64,000 nt of DNA from Escallonia rubra (GCA_033065855.1 JAVXUO010001233.1:1-64000), one strand, 5' to 3'. Positions 21,790-33,000 are shown, counted from the first letter of the stretch. Program-made: numbers and translations. The notes: generated by a model not told the origin, from the sequence alone.

Positions 21790-24274
21790 CCCGATGAGCG
21801 GCAAATTACCGAAATGCCCCTGGGGGTTCACTATCACCCCAACGCCCCCGAAGCAGCTTCAAAACAACATTTTAGGTGGTTTACTTACATTTCTGGACTA
21901 AAAAGTCGTTTGAAAAACTTGGCGCGGGAAAATTACCAAAACACCCCGCGCGGGGTGACAAATTACCAAAATGCCCCTGGCATCAGGAAAAATCTCAAAA
22001 GTGCCTCAAAATGCTATTTTACGCTTCCTGAGTTCATCCTTGATCTAAAAAGTATTTTACGGATCTTTCGCGCAAAAATCGTGAACCGGTGTCCGGATCG
22101 AGCGCTTAAAAGGCCGTTCGGCCAAAAAAATAGCTAACGGTTTCGGAATGGTGCGAATTCCTGAGGAATGGAACTTCCCAACATCTTAGGGTTCTCATAA
22201 AAGTTTCGCGCGAAATTACGCTAGCTTGGTATTTTAAATTAGACTGCGAAGTTACACAGTTCCCCGTATCAGCTAGCCCCTTTACAGTCTTTGGAAAAAT
22301 CTGAAATTTTTACCTGATACATAGCTTTTGAAAATACCTAGGGTCTCTGTTTTTCACTTTGGCAAACTCACGTTCTAGCTATTTTTTATAAATTCGTGAA
22401 AAACTGTCTAATTAAGTTTTCACCCCTAGCGACAATTACGCCCCCGAACCAGCTTCAAAACAACTTTTCAGGTGGTTTACTTACATTTCTGGACTAAAAA
22501 TTCGTTTGGAAAACTTGGCGCGGGAAAATTACCAAAACACCCCTCGCGGGGTGGCAAATTACCAAAATGCCCCTGGCATCAGGAAAAATCTCAAAGGTGC
22601 CTCAAAATGCTATTTTACGCTTCCTGAGTTCATCCTTGATCTAAAAAGTATTTTACGGATCTTTCGCGCAAAAATCGCGAACCGGTGTCCGGATCGAGCG
22701 CTTAAAAGGCCGTTCGGCCAAAAAAATAACTAACGGCTTCGGAATGACCCGAATTCCTGGGGAATGGAACTTCCCAACATCCTAGGGTTCTCATAAAAGT
22801 TTTGCGCGAAATCGCGCTAGCTTGGTATTTTAAATTAGACTGCGAAGTTACAAGGTTCCCCGTTTGGGTGGGGGTGGGGGCCACGGGGGAAGGACACACT
22901 CATTGCCAACCACAACAAAGAGTTGCGGTTGGGGAAAGAAAAAGGAAAGAAAAAAAAGGGAAAGAAGAAAGAAAGAAAAATTGCAATTGAAAAAAAGATG
23001 AACCGCAACTTCTTGTTGCGGTTTGGAAAAAAAGGTGAACCGCAATTAGCTAGCCCCTTTACAGTCTTTGGAAAAATCTGAAATTTTTACCTGATACATA
23101 TCTTTTGAAAATACCTAGGGTCTTTGTTTTGTACTTTGGCAAAATCACGCTCTAGCTATTTTTTATAAATTCGTGAAAAAACTGTCTAATTACGTTTTCA
23201 CCCCTAGCGACAATTACGCCCCCGAACCAGCTTCAAAACAACATTTCAGGTGGTTTACTTACATTTCTGGACTAAAAAGTCGTTTGAAAAACTTGGCGCG
23301 GGAAAATTACCAAAACACCCCTCGCGGGGTGACAAATTACCAAAATGCCCCTGGAATCAGGAAAAATCTCAAAAGTGCCTCAAAATGCTATTTTACGCTT
23401 CCTGAGTTCATCCTTGATCTAAAAAGTATTTTACGAATCTTTCGTGCAAAAATCGCGAACCGGTGTCCGGATCGAGCGCTTAAAAGGCCGTTCGGCCAAA
23501 AAAATAGCTAACGGCTTCGGAATGGCGCGAATTCCTGGGGAATGGAACTTCCCAACATCCTAGGGTTCTCATAAAAGTTTCGCGCGAAATCGCGCTAGCT
23601 TGGTATTTTAAATTAGACTGCGAAGTTACAAGGTTCCCCGTTTGGGTGGGGGTGAGGGCCACGGGGGGAGGGGGTGGGGGCCACGGGGGAAGGACACACT
23701 CATTGCCAACCGCAACAAAGAGATGCGGTTGGGGAAAGAAAAAGGAAAGAAAAAAAAAAGGGAAAGAAGAAAGAAAGAAAAATTGCAATTGAAAAAAAAG
23801 GTGAACCGCAACTTCTTGTTGCGGTTTGGGGAGGGTGGGGCCCGGAGTGGAAAGACAATAAAGAAAAAAGGAAGGAAGAAAGAAAGAAAAAAAAAAGGGA
23901 AAGAAGAAAGAAAGAAAAAAAAAAGGAAAGAAGAGAGAAAGAAAAAAAAAAGGAAAGAAGAGAGAAAGAAAAAGGAAAGTGGGGGCCACGGGGTGGGGGT
24001 CACGGAAGGCAATAATGCCAACCGCATGTGAGAGTTGCGGTTGGGCAATAATGCCAACCGCATGTGAGAGTTGCGGTTGGGCATTAATGCCCATTTTATC
24101 GTGAGATTTTCATTTTCTCGTGATATTTTCGTGAGTTTCTCGTGCCATTTTCTTCCTTTTTCACCATTTTCATCCTTTTTTCTCCACGCGTCAGCTGCCC
24201 TTCCCAACCGCTGCTCTTACTTGCGGTTCGGTGGGAAAATTGTTATTTTCCCACCGGTCGATGGGGATCGGCCC

Positions 24275-24276
<2 letters not shown>
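21790..24276 (-). repeat. Right arm of the MULE: three inverted ~597-bp units plus terminal repeat
   Basis: Reverse complement of the left-arm structure. Units end (in plus orientation) at about 22265, 22862 and 23640. The 200-bp C/T-rich spacer with CAACCGCAA hairpins is present between the second and third units, and again before the terminal repeat at 24060-24276. Identity with the left arm is very high, but the copy number differs (three versus five). Confidence 0.9.

Positions 24277-24341
<65 letters not shown>
24277..24341. repeat. (AT)n microsatellite at the right MULE border
   Basis: About 65 bp of uninterrupted AT dinucleotide directly beside the MULE right end. A shorter AT run (12041-12053) borders the left end, suggesting insertion into an AT tract that later expanded on one side. 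Confidence 0.95.
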
Positions 24342-24344
<3 letters not shown>

Positions 24345-24585
24345 GGTGGTTGTCGCGTGCTGGCGTGGTTACTGTTAGGGGTGGCGGTCGTAAGGCAACG
24401 GTGGTAGTGGCCATCGTGAGGTGGTTGCAATGTGTGCTGTGGAAGGAGAGAGATAGAGGTAAAATTAGGGTTAGAGTTAGGGTTTTAGTGAAGAAGATGA
24501 TGAGTAGGGTCGAAAAACGTCGCTAAAACTTCTTTTTCCCCTACAGTCCTTTGTTCAAAAATTTTAAGCCACTTCTGAGCATTAG
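24340..24585 (+). repeat. Segment duplicated on the other side of the MULE (copy 2)
   Basis: Direct-orientation homologue of 11340-11585, about 13 kb away. The two diverge after the TTTTTCCCCTACAGTCC and CAAAA phrases. Copy 2 is shorter in the GA-rich middle part. Confidence 0.7.
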
Positions 24586-24953
24586 GCCAAGTGCAAAACT
24601 GAAATCCATCTTATTTTTACAAAACCTACATTGTGAAATTTTTTGGGATTTTTCTGGGTACGCAAAGGGCATTAAATGATTTTATTTTGAAAAAGGGCTT
24701 TTGAATTATTTGATATAGCAAACAGGCTTCTTTTTGTAGCTAAAATTTTTACTGTAACCTTGTTTTACCGAGATACTTGAGCGTCTAAAATTTCGCAGCA
24801 GTTCGGTACCGATTGTTATACTTTTGAAATATGGCCAGTTAACGCTCAATTTAAGGAACGGATTAGGATTTTGAGCGAAAAATCTCTACATGGACTTTTT
24901 AGTCCGAAAAACTCACCTAGTCATTTAAAGATGTTTTAGGTTATTTTTGGGTA
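24586..24953. other. AT-rich unassigned sequence
   Basis: No gene, repeat or regulatory element is recognised between the duplicated segment and the Helitron-like end. Confidence 0.4.
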
Positions 24954-25309
24954 CTAGTGCAGAGTACGTGCGTTGCACGTGGGTATAGTCGATAGTAGTA
25001 CTTGAGGTGATATTATTATCTTTTTTTTGGATCAAAATAATGTAATTCAATTACGTTCTTATTTCTTTTGTAACTTATTTGAGAAGAAATGTATATTTGA
25101 TGTTCGCAATTGTAATCAGTTCAATGTATTCTTTGTAATATATAAGTATGATTCCTAGGAACCTTATTAAGAGGTTAGTATTAAATGCTCGGTTATAGAT
25201 TATTGTATACAAGTTTGTACTAAGGCTTGGTAGAGCCCTTAGTGGATGTTCGAATGGTCCTGTGGTCGGTCATAGACCTAACTCATGGGCTCACCTGTGC
25301 GTTCGGGAT

Positions 25310-25640
25310 CGTGACAGGTAGTGTCCCGAAGGAGTCGCCTACCTAATGAGCTGAGGTAGTGTCCAGGAGGAGTCGCCTACCTAGCGGGATTGGAGTCCTC
25401 ATGCCGGAGCCCTTGGAGCTCCCTAGGGGAGATAATGTCTTTTGAGAGCGAGCCTATCTCGCTGGTGAGTCCTTGTGCCAGAGCATTCGAATCGTGAAAA
25501 GGTAGTGTCATGGAAAAGTTGCCTACCTGACAGATCGAGGTAGCGTCTCGTAGGAGTCGTCTACCTAGCTAGAAGGGAGTCCTTATGCTAGAGCACTTGG
25601 AGCTCCCTAACAAAGATGGTCTCCCGGAGGAGTCGCCTAT
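25310..25640. repeat. Family X tandem motifs, copy 3
   Basis: Several units of the type GTAGTGTCC(C/G)(A/G)AGGAGTCGCCTACC, alternating with AGAGCGAGCCTATC and GGTGAGTCCTTGTG, match 7440-7691 of copy 1. The phrase at 25467-25477 is the uninterrupted equivalent of the CACTA insertion site. Confidence 0.75.
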
Positions 25641-25819
25641 CCCTGTTGGATGCTGCACACTCCGGGGAATGGGTCGAAGCATGTTCCACGACCAAGCAAA
25701 ATGCGCACGGTGTGGTGAAAGGATGGACCAATGTAGAGGCATGGTAGTGTGACAGAGAGCCGAGGGGTACGACTATATAAGCAGTGCGGCGCATGGGAGT
25801 GTAGGACTGTGTGGGGTGC

Positions 25820-26060
25820 TGGGGGCACGTGATATGGAAATGGTGCACGGGCACGGCGATGGGTGTCACGGAGTCCAGTGTCATGATGGGGCATGTGATG
25901 CGGAGACGGTGCACTGGCACACCGACTGGTGTCGCATAGTCAGGTGTCGTGCCGAGGACACATGATATGAAGACGACGCTCGAGCACGACGATGGGTGTT
26001 GCGGAGACGGGCATCGTGCCGGGGACACGTGATGCAGAGATTACGCTCGAGTGGGTCGAC
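25820..26060. repeat. GC-rich ~65-72-bp minisatellite (first block)
   Basis: CACGTGATATGG-type phrases recur at about 25826, 25889, 25961 and 26026, each followed by ACG(G/A)TGCAC or ACGCTCGAG and GG(G/T)TGT(C/T)GCGGAG. The units are related to the block at 27660-28090. Confidence 0.7.
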
Positions 26061-27379
26061 AGATGTCGTGGAGACGACGTCGTGTTGGGGAAAGACCGAG
26101 GCCAACCCTTAGGGAAGACTGAGGCTGAGGCAGGGGCAGTGTCAAGGTTGTTTTTAAGGGTTTCGCTTCGGGTTGACTGGCTCGGTAGCATTGGATTTTG
26201 GCCGTTGAAAAGTTGACGTGTCATGGGAAGGGGACCCAAGAGCAGTCTATTAGTGCGTAGTTAGGACGGGATAACAGTGGTCCAATATATCCATAGTCCG
26301 GTTGAGATAGTAGAGATCCAAATGTTCATTGCCAGCTTGGTATAGTGGAGGTCCAAATGTGTATAGTTAGGATGTGATAGCAATAAACTTTATCCAGAAA
26401 CAAAGAAGTTGAACAAAAGTGTTTTGCAAAGGGAATGCTTACTACTTTTGTATATGGTAATCTATCAGTTATAACTCTCTAAACTTGATAATTTTTTTTG
26501 TATACTAAAGATTGAAAGACCTCGTAAATAATGAAACGATAGTGAAGCAAGTATGGAGGTTTATACTATGATGCCAATGAAAGTGGGTTCGTACCTACGT
26601 GGAGGTGCCACAAAGACTGCAGTCCGAGTCAGTTTCCAAGTATGCAAAGTGAAAGACAGTGAGGGCGGAGTAAGGGCAGAGAGCAAGGCTTCCCAGGCAG
26701 GCCCTGAGGAGTAGCAATGCTGCGAAGGCAAGGCTGAGACGAACATGGCCGGCAGTCAACAGTCCAAGTCAGGGTCCGAGTCGAGGTCCAATGTTACGGT
26801 CCAAAGTTACATCCAATTTGTCTTTCTCTCACTAGAATCCAAGAGCTCCCAAATTCTAGAGTGAGAGTGATTTTGTGAGAATGAAGAAGAAGTCCATTTT
26901 TTAGTCATAAAGTTCACTATTCATAGGAAACAGTGTGCTTATGTCATAAATTGCCACATGTCGTCACCTGGGAGCGACACGTCACCAGGGAGTCCCAAAA
27001 TACCGGTTCTTCGTTGGACTGTCGGTTCCCAAATTTGCGTTGCCTGCCTCGCACAGCGTCGCTCTACCTATCTGAGAAGACTGACCACACCGCGGTAGCA
27101 TGATCAGAGTAAGCCCGTTGCCCCAGCCACCGGTCCAAGCCCTTACTGAATCCCACGAGGTGCGTCAAGAGACGCGCAGAGAACCTGACAGCGGTGAGGG
27201 TTGCCCCTGTAGCCAACTGCCAGGTGGACTAGGTGTGATGCCCTCCGAGGACCTGTTCCCATCTCGGAGTGACCCGTGGGTCATTGCCCTGGCGGTGTCG
27301 ACGATCAACAGTAACATGAGTGGACATGCTCGCAGCTCAGTGTTTAGAGTCCGTTGCAAGGGGTCCTCGTGCCGGAGCC

Positions 27380-27640
27380 CCCCATGATTGTGACGGTGAT
27401 GGCTTTAAGGTTGTGAGCCCATCCCGGTGCGAGGGGTCCTCGTGCAGGAGCCCCCTGTGATTGTGACGACAATGACTATAAGGTTGTGAGCCTATCCCGG
27501 TGTGAGGGCCGAAGCCCCCCTGTGATTGAGACGGTGATGGCTATAAGGTTGTGAGCCCATCCCGGTACGAGGGCCAAAGCCCCCCTGTGATTGAGACGGC
27601 GATGTCTATAAGGTTGTGAGCCCATCCCGGAAGCATGTAA
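27380..27640. repeat. 65-73-bp tandem repeat, four copies
   Basis: Units contain TGTGATTG(A/T)GACGG, TATAAGGTTGTGAGCCCAT and CCCGGT(A/G)CGAGGG. Starts are at about 27384, 27457, 27522 and 27587; the last two periods are exactly 65 bp. Confidence 0.85.
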
Positions 27641-27649
27641 CATGATTGT

Positions 27650-28095
27650 GGCGCATGGGCGCGGTGCTTACAGCATGAGACAATACCTGGTGCCGGGGCA
27701 CATGTTATGAAAGTGGCGCACGGGCACGGCGACGAACGTCGCGGAGACAATACCTGGTGCCGTGGGCACATATCATGGAAGTGGCACATGAGCGCGGTGA
27801 CGAGCGTCGCGGAGACAACACTTGGTGCCGGAGCACGTGTTATGAAAGTGGTGCGACGACGAACGTCGCAGAGCAATACTTGGTGCCGGGGGCACGTATC
27901 ATGACGATGGCGCACAGGCGCGGCGACGAACGTCGCAGAGCAATACTTGGTGTCGGGGCACGTATCATGAGAATGACGCGCAAGCACAGCGACGAACGTC
28001 GCGAAGCAATACTTGGTGCTGGGGCACGTATTATGAGGATGGCGCCAGGGCGCGACGACGAACGTCGCGAAGACGGCGCAAGGGCGCGCGTCGAG
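27650..28095. repeat. 58-69-bp tandem repeat, about six copies
   Basis: CGACGAACGTCGC recurs at about 27730, 27799, 27857, 27924, 27990 and 28056, alternating with AATACTTGGTGCCGGGGCAC and ATCATGA. The array is open on both strands, which produces long spurious frames (for example 27541-28344 minus), so coding is not supported. Confidence 0.88.
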
Positions 28096-28264
28096 TGTCC
28101 CAAAGATGGGATGCGAGCTGAGTGTACCTGTCATAACAAGATAATGAATGCAACATGTAGTAATGACAAAGTCGGGAGTGATGGTATGCGGTCGTCGACG
28201 ACGGGTCATTCGGCTGTAGCGTGCGACTTTGGGCGATGGGCATCGCGGGAGCGGTGTGCGGTCA

Positions 28265-28455
28265 CGGACGACGGACGTCACGAGGTTGATGGGCGATGGA
28301 CGTCGCGAGGTCGATGCATGATGGACGTCGAGAGGTTGATGCACGACGGACGTCGCGAGGTTGATGCACTATGGACGTCGGGAGGTTGATGTACGAACAT
28401 ACGTCGGGCGGTTGATGCACGACGGACGTCGCGAGGTTGATGTACGAACGTCCAT
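28265..28455. repeat. ~25-bp tandem repeat, about seven copies
   Basis: GGACGTCGCGAGGTTGATGC and variants repeat with a 25-bp period from about 28273, with longer variants containing TACGAAC near the right end. The block follows directly on the 65-bp array family and shares its GACGTCGC core. Confidence 0.88.
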
Positions 28456-28499
28456 AAACATTGTTGAGGTGCAAAGACTCGAGAAAACAAGTGATCGCG

Positions 28500-29230
28500 G
28501 GAGGGGAGGCCATAGGCCAAACATTGGGGGGAAGGCCAAGGCCACCACCCCTGGGGAGGCCGAGGCCGACCCTAGGGGGTGGCCAAGGCCAATGGCCAAC
28601 TCCCATTAAGGGAGGCCAAGGCCACTCCCCCTTTGGTGAACTTCAGGCGCACCGACAGTAGGTGTTTTGATGAGCAATGGCAAATCTGGAAGTTGCATTA
28701 TGACGAGCGTGTCGGTATGAATCGTACCCATGTGACGAATAAGGTGCCAAGGTTACGTACGAAGCATATGAAGCAAAAAAAGTGCAAAAAGGGGTATGCG
28801 GGAAAAAGGTGAACCACCGGGGGAAAATGGCCGAGGCCAACCCCTCCTGGAGGCCGAGGCCGACCCCTTAGGCATGGGGAAGGCCAAGGCCGACCCCCTG
28901 AGGCTGGCCAAGGCCAAATGGCCAACTCCCCTTTTTGGAGCCCAAGGCCACTTATCATTTTGGTAAACTTCGGGTGCGCCGTCGGTAGGTGTTTTGATGA
29001 GCAATGACAAATCCGGAAGTTGCGTTGCGACGAGCGTGCTACCAAGAATTGTACCCACATGATGAACAAGGTGCCAGAGTCACGTACAAAACGTACGAAG
29101 CAAAAAAAGTGCGAAAAGAACTTTGCGCGAAAAGTGAAGAACCCGGGGAGGAAGGCCAAGGCCAACCCCCCATGGGAGGCCGAGGCCGACCCCATGGGGT
29201 TGGTCAAGGCCTTTGCCTCTTGACCCCGTT
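28500..29230. repeat. 327-bp duplication with GGCCAAGGCC-rich spacers
   Basis: Two copies of a block starting GTGTTTTGATGAGCAATG (28662 and 28989), each with AAGTTGC, ACGAAGCA and AAAAAAAGTGC, are separated and flanked by runs of GGCCAAGGCC, GGCCGAGGCC and CCCC(T/C). Palindromic GGCC motifs dominate. No coding domain is seen. Confidence 0.75.
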
Positions 29231-29565
29231 GCTCCGATTGTGCCGTCGGTTGACCTTTTTGGTGAAAAGGTGTTCGGGTGGTCTCGAGTGACAATCGCGC
29301 TACCGTGAGTGACGTCAACGTGAAATAAATCGTGCCTAAGTCGCACAAGGCGCGCGAAGCAAAAAACGCATGTGACTTGAGCGTGCGCTCGTTGACCGGT
29401 TCGATGCGTTGAAAAATTGACCGTTGACAACGTCGACGTGTTTACGCAAAGCGGGACCCCTAGCGGGCCATTGGGTCCGACCAAGATGGGTTGAGAACAT
29501 ACTATAAAGTATAAAAGACCTCGTAAATAATGAAACAAGTATAAATGTTTATGCTATAAAGTGCA

Positions 29566-30065
29566 AAAATTGCGATTAACCCATGTAGTTGTAACTTGTA
29601 AGCACTAAAAATTCTTAGTTTTTGATCTAAATATTATAACAACTTATATGTATGAATGGTGTGATAATTTTGAAAAACTTGTTTTCAAACCACATCTTTC
29701 TCAATTATAAATTCTTCAAATTATGTTATTGAGAACTTGATTTGAAACTACACAATCTAAAGTGATTTCGATCGTAAAACTGCGAACATTCATAAATATA
29801 TTTAAAATTTACACGTAATATCCGGATGAAAACTCCAGAAAACCCCACTCACATAATAAATGATAAAACATACCAAACGGGCGAACCGACCCGGCTCGAT
29901 ACTAAACCCTACTTAAAACCAAGGCGGTTAAGCGCCACCGCCTTTCCGGCGGCTCAACTGGTTGCTCTGTTGAACTTAAGACTCCAGAGCTCAAAAAACT
30001 ATGCTTTCTCTCTGACTGAAAACCCTTTGCCCTTGTGGTTGATTGAGAAAGCAACCAGTTAATCG
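29566..30065 (+). promoter_or_regulatory. NOL10 promoter region with a telo-box-like motif
   Basis: Unique AT-rich sequence between the repeat block and the NOL10 start codon. AAACCCTA at 29904-29911 matches the core of the telo-box that is common in plant ribosome-biogenesis gene promoters; AAAACCCTTTGCCC near 30018 is a second, weaker copy. The pyrimidine-rich CTTTCTCTCTGACTG around 30003-30017 is probably in the 5'UTR. Motif function is inferred only. Confidence 0.4.
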
Positions 30066-33000
30066 ATGGCGCACCAGGGAGGTAACTTGAAGTCGACCTC
30101 CATTAATGGAGTCAAGATGTACTCCGTTACCGGCCAGCACCGGTCCTTGGCCACGTGGCTTCCCCCCAAGAGGCTTAAAGCTCTTCGCAAAGACAAGGGT
30201 ACCCTCTCTCTCTATCTCCCTCTCTCCCCCCCTCTCCCTCTATCTCTCTTACACGCACAGACACACACAGTTTAGTTTTCTTGTGTGTACGAGTTTCAGG
30301 AAAATGAGCTAAGTTTAATCCTCTTACTTGTGCCCTGTATGCGTCTATGTGAACGATTACAATCAGTAACGCGTCTATAGGAGAAAAGTCTCGAATATAT
30401 AAGTTGAGGTGCATGTGTAAAGATGGCCTATAAGAATGTGGTTGCAGATGCCAATAGGGAGAACAATGGACTATATCACTTAACTGGTATGAGCGAGAGG
30501 AAACAATTAATGTGATTAGCGCATATGCCCCTTTGTTAGGACTAGCAGCCTCCGTCAAAGAAGGAAGTTGGCAGATTATGGTTGATGGTGTGCGGGATTT
30601 ACGCCAAGGGGAGAAGTTGTTTTGTAGAAGGAGATTCAAATGGGTATGTTTGATTAGCTAGTGGCAGATTTGATAACGTGTAATGAGGATTTAATCAAGA
30701 GAGACGTTGAGTTGATTGTTGGAGGAGATATTCTAGAGAATGTAGTAGAGGCAACCGTAGACAAAGAGAGCATAGCGGGGTAGTGGAACTTTAGCCATAA
30801 TTATTGGTTGAGAGAGAAGCTTACGAGGGTGTCGAGTAGTTGAATCGCATTCCCATGGAGAAGAAGAGGCAAGAGGATAGGTGGGAGGTTGAAAGCAAGC
30901 CCCCGGCATGATATGACGGAGAACTGCTGGGTTTTGAAGAAGTAAAAAAGCATGAAGCCCGTTGAAGACGGTCTTGGAGATGACATCAATACCGTCTTTA
31001 CAACAGGAGATTCACACAATATTGTCTTTAGTAATGCTTGTCATTGTACCTAGATAGATATTTCCTTACTCGGACTGAGAATCGAGCTTTATGTGAAGAC
31101 TGTTATCTAATCCCTGGGGAGTGTCTTGGCACACCACCTTCGTTGATGGTGCTAGACATATACTAAGAGATGGATCATGAAGGGTTGAGGTAAAAGACAT
31201 TCATGTACTAGGCGGTGGAGTTTAAACGGGGAAAGATCAAGTATTTTTAAAGATATGTACAATTGAAGAAGGACCATGGACTCTGGATGATGATTTTATT
31301 ATAATGTGGATTGAGATGTCTACTTGTGTAAGGACATTTGCTGGAGAGGTCCTTGGATAATCTAAGGAAAGGATCGTGTAATCAAAGAAGCTTCGTGGTG
31401 GAACGAGGAGGTCCAGAAAACAGTTATGTTAAGGAGGGAGTGCTATAAGGATTGTAAGTCTGAATGAAAGATTTGGCTAGTATAAGTTGGCAAAACAAGA
31501 AAGGCTAAAGTAAGGCTTTTGAACCTTTAAACGAAAGATGAGTTAGTAAAGAGTGAAAAAGAAGCTTATGAACAAGCTAAACTAAAACAGCTGAGACGCA
31601 CACTGTATTACGGGCTAGAACTAGAGGCTATTAAGGGAAAAAAGATAAGCTTAGAGGGAGATGGAGAGGTTACTTTGACCTGTTTAATGGGAAAACCAAA
31701 CATAGTTTAAGAACTCGGTGACTCTTTTCATGATACCATTCGGATAAAGTGGGGATGGCACCAATTGAGGGAATATCACTTGAGATGGTTTGATCATGTC
31801 CAACATATGCCCTGAGATGCTCGAGTGAGAGGTGATTATTGCCAAGTTGATAGGGTTAAGACAAGGTTGAGGATAAAGTGGAGAGAACTAGTGAGAAGAG
31901 ACTTTATTGCTAGGGATTTATCTGTGGGATGTGCTTAAATAGGGGAGAATAAGTGCAACTAGTTTGGGTTTAGACTTGTACGATGATCGTACGCACGCCC
32001 AGATACACACATGTATGTCAATATCTATTTCGGGGGCAATCCAAGTAAAGTTGGAGCCAGCACGTTTTGCTGCCTATGTTACATGGACTCTTCAAATTGC
32101 ATGAAGTACCCGTGTTGGACACTTGACACTTGGATATGGGTATGGGATGTGTCCGACACATCTCATAGTATATGCCACTAAGAATACTATCTTAAAGTGT
32201 TTCTTTTGGTTCGTTATTGCTTTGAGATGAGATAGGATTTCAATTAAAGCAATCTGCGGCGCTGAAAACACTATGTTACCTAAGGAGTAACTAAAAAAAA
32301 TAGTAACAGTTACACATATTTTGCGGTCATGCCTTGAATTTTGAAAATTAGAGGAATGCAAACTTGGAGACGTACCCGACTGGGACACTTGTACTGAGTC
32401 TCGGTCCGAGTCCATGTAAAATAGGTTGTTGCACGCCTAGGTGAAATTGACGAAAAGTTTTATGCATTTTGAAGGGCCTGCTAACTTTAGTAGCAGATGA
32501 TTTGCCATAGAAGTAGGCCCACTAACTTTAGTAGCAGACAATTTGCCATAGAAGTAGTGGATTGCCCCTCTATCTGCTACTACAAGTAATTTTGGTGTTT
32601 CAAAAACCTGCTTGAGTTGTCTTGAGGAGACTGATAAGGCTTCGGTGTTCGGAAGATGCCTCAATGCTGACGTTATATTTCTGTATTCGCTTGAGCAGCA
32701 TTTTTCTAATCTCCTGTTTGTTTTTTCCTGTTTTGTGAAGGAGCGTCGGTCAGTATCAGTATAATCTGTACTATCTATTCTGATAACTATGTCTGTCAAT
32801 CACATGACTACTGCTTTGTTTCTGTAGACTACTTGCAAAGAGTGGATCTAATCCAGGATTTGAGGTTTGAAACTGCAACGACAAAAATTAAGGCAACGCC
32901 GGATGGAGAGTTTCTTATCGCTTCAGGTGCTGTGTACATTATATATAATACCTTCTGTACATCTTTTCAGCATGATATGCGTATGTGTATTAACGACCAT

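Larger units (their letters stand above)
12056..24276. mobile_element. 12.2-kb Mutator-like element (MULE) with repeat-built inverted arms and PMD-ULP1 cargo
   Basis: The two ends are long, near-identical inverted repeats. From 12056 inward, and on the minus strand from 24276 inward, both begin GGGGGCCGATCCCCATCGAC and match for hundreds of bases. The arms continue as tandem arrays (to about 16050 on the left, from about 21790 on the right). Contents in order are left arm, C-terminal half of a FAR1-type MULE transposase (+), a 167-bp array, a ULP1 protease domain (-), a PMD gene (-) and the right arm. The ends sit in AT microsatellites, so a 9-bp target duplication cannot be resolved. The transposase lacks its N-terminal half, so the copy should not move unaided. 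Confidence 0.88.
24954..26312 (-). mobile_element. Helitron, 3' terminus at 24954 (minus strand); 5' end tentative
   Basis: Read on the minus strand, the sequence ends with a perfect 6-bp-stem hairpin ACGTGC-AAC-GCACGT (24980-24966), an 8-nt spacer, and CTAG (24957-24954) followed by host T. This is the Helitron 3' signature. A possible 5' end, TCTCTACTATCTCAACC preceded by A, lies at about 26312 on the minus strand, giving a ~1.36-kb element, but TC-type 5' ends are weakly defined. No Rep/helicase coding is present, so this would be non-autonomous. It contains family X motifs at 25310-25640. Confidence 0.5.
26505..29565. repeat. ~3-kb GC-rich block bounded by short direct repeats
   Basis: AAAGACCTCGTAAATAATGA occurs at about 26515 and 29516 with further flanking similarity (a TATACT(A) run, AAGTAT, GTTTAT). 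Between them lie family X copy 2 (26566-27340) and four different minisatellites. This could be a non-autonomous element with short terminal direct repeats, or a chance tandem duplication of a border. No coding domain is seen. Confidence 0.5.

Noticed and set aside
12056..24276. Possibility that the inverted arms are an assembly artefact
   Set aside because: The arms differ in copy number and at scattered bases and enclose a coherent coding core with typical MULE termini, so a real element is the simpler reading; long reads could still change copy number.
27541..28344. A 267-codon minus-strand frame
   Set aside because: It is a by-product of the minisatellite arrays; both strands stay open over the same repeats and the peptide is only a reflection of the DNA period.
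27380..28455. Regularly spaced repeats resembling a CRISPR array
   Set aside because: Units are contiguous imperfect minisatellites without unique spacers, in a plant nuclear sequence with no cas genes.
30175..30639. A 154-codon minus-strand frame at the start of NOL10 intron 1
   Set aside because: It is antisense to the NOL10 donor region, a CT repeat and the LINE remnant; no recognisable domain.
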